From CBFGRU01 sp965651255 (GTDB taxonomy: Bacteria > Planctomycetota > Phycisphaerae > Phycisphaerales > SM1A02): DNA of 23,147 bases. The stretch covers positions 1 to 23,147 of the forward strand of contig CBFGRU010000014.1 in the NCBI GenBank assembly GCA_965651255.1, written 5' to 3'. The notes beneath the pieces were generated by a model. It did not search any database. It saw only the letters and a list, made by a program, of their open reading frames with translations, and was not told where the DNA came from. Shown here piece after piece: positions 23,060 through 23,147 of this stretch. The position numbers were made by a program, and so were the translations under genes. Positions within the stretch are counted from its first letter, which is position 1. Each line of letters opens with the position of its first letter.

Positions 23060-23147
23060 GAGAATCGCTCATCCTGCATGGAACCCACCCGCCTTTGACC
23101 CGCCACACGATCAACACCACACCCGCATGCTATTCAAACCATGATTC

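Overview
This is a gene-dense, GC-rich bacterial chromosome window with about 20 protein-coding genes. I found no tRNA, rRNA, CRISPR array or insertion sequence. Gene content points to the PVC superphylum, most likely Planctomycetota. The grounds are a membrane-anchored pentaheme c-type cytochrome paired with a secreted beta-propeller 'dehydrogenase', a TlpA-type redoxin fused to a lipoprotein-carrier-like domain, a sigma-factor-like protein with a C-terminal membrane helix, and scattered housekeeping genes in place of the usual conserved operons. The lineage call is an inference from these traits; no phylogenetic marker was tested.

Layout. 1-1600 (minus strand): a small lipoprotein, fabI, and a gene running off the left edge. 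1810-2247 (+): a small tail-anchored unknown. 2266-3060 (-): rnc. 3406-4113 (+): rpmH (L34), then aroK. 4123-5085 (-): a Pilz-domain protein and a Fur-family regulator. 5168-7222 (+): ilvC and uppP. 7174-9740 (-): ligA translationally coupled to a CYTH-domain gene. 9769-15253 (-): a sigma-like membrane protein, the pentaheme cytochrome and the beta-propeller protein. 15352-16851 (+): dacB. 16853-23059 (-): cinA, folK, a TlpA-like protein and a large FAD/Fe-S oxidoreductase.

Functional themes. Envelope biogenesis is represented by fabI (fatty acid elongation), uppP (undecaprenyl carrier recycling) and dacB (peptidoglycan trimming). RNA/DNA metabolism is represented by rnc, rpmH and ligA. Biosynthesis is represented by aroK, ilvC and folK. 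Extracytoplasmic redox is represented by the cytochrome/propeller pair, the TlpA-like protein and the FAD/Fe-S enzyme. LigA releases NMN, and CinA carries an NMN-deamidase domain, so both ends of an NMN salvage step occur in the window.

The most noteworthy observations are: the overlapping cytochrome/propeller genes preceded by a membrane-tethered sigma-like protein; a Fur homologue that keeps the PerR-type sensing ligands but has lost all four structural-zinc cysteines; an RNase III in which one of the four canonical metal-binding acidic residues is glycine; and an L34 gene followed by aroK instead of rnpA. None of these alone proves an undescribed system. The 9.8-15.3 kb cluster is the best candidate.
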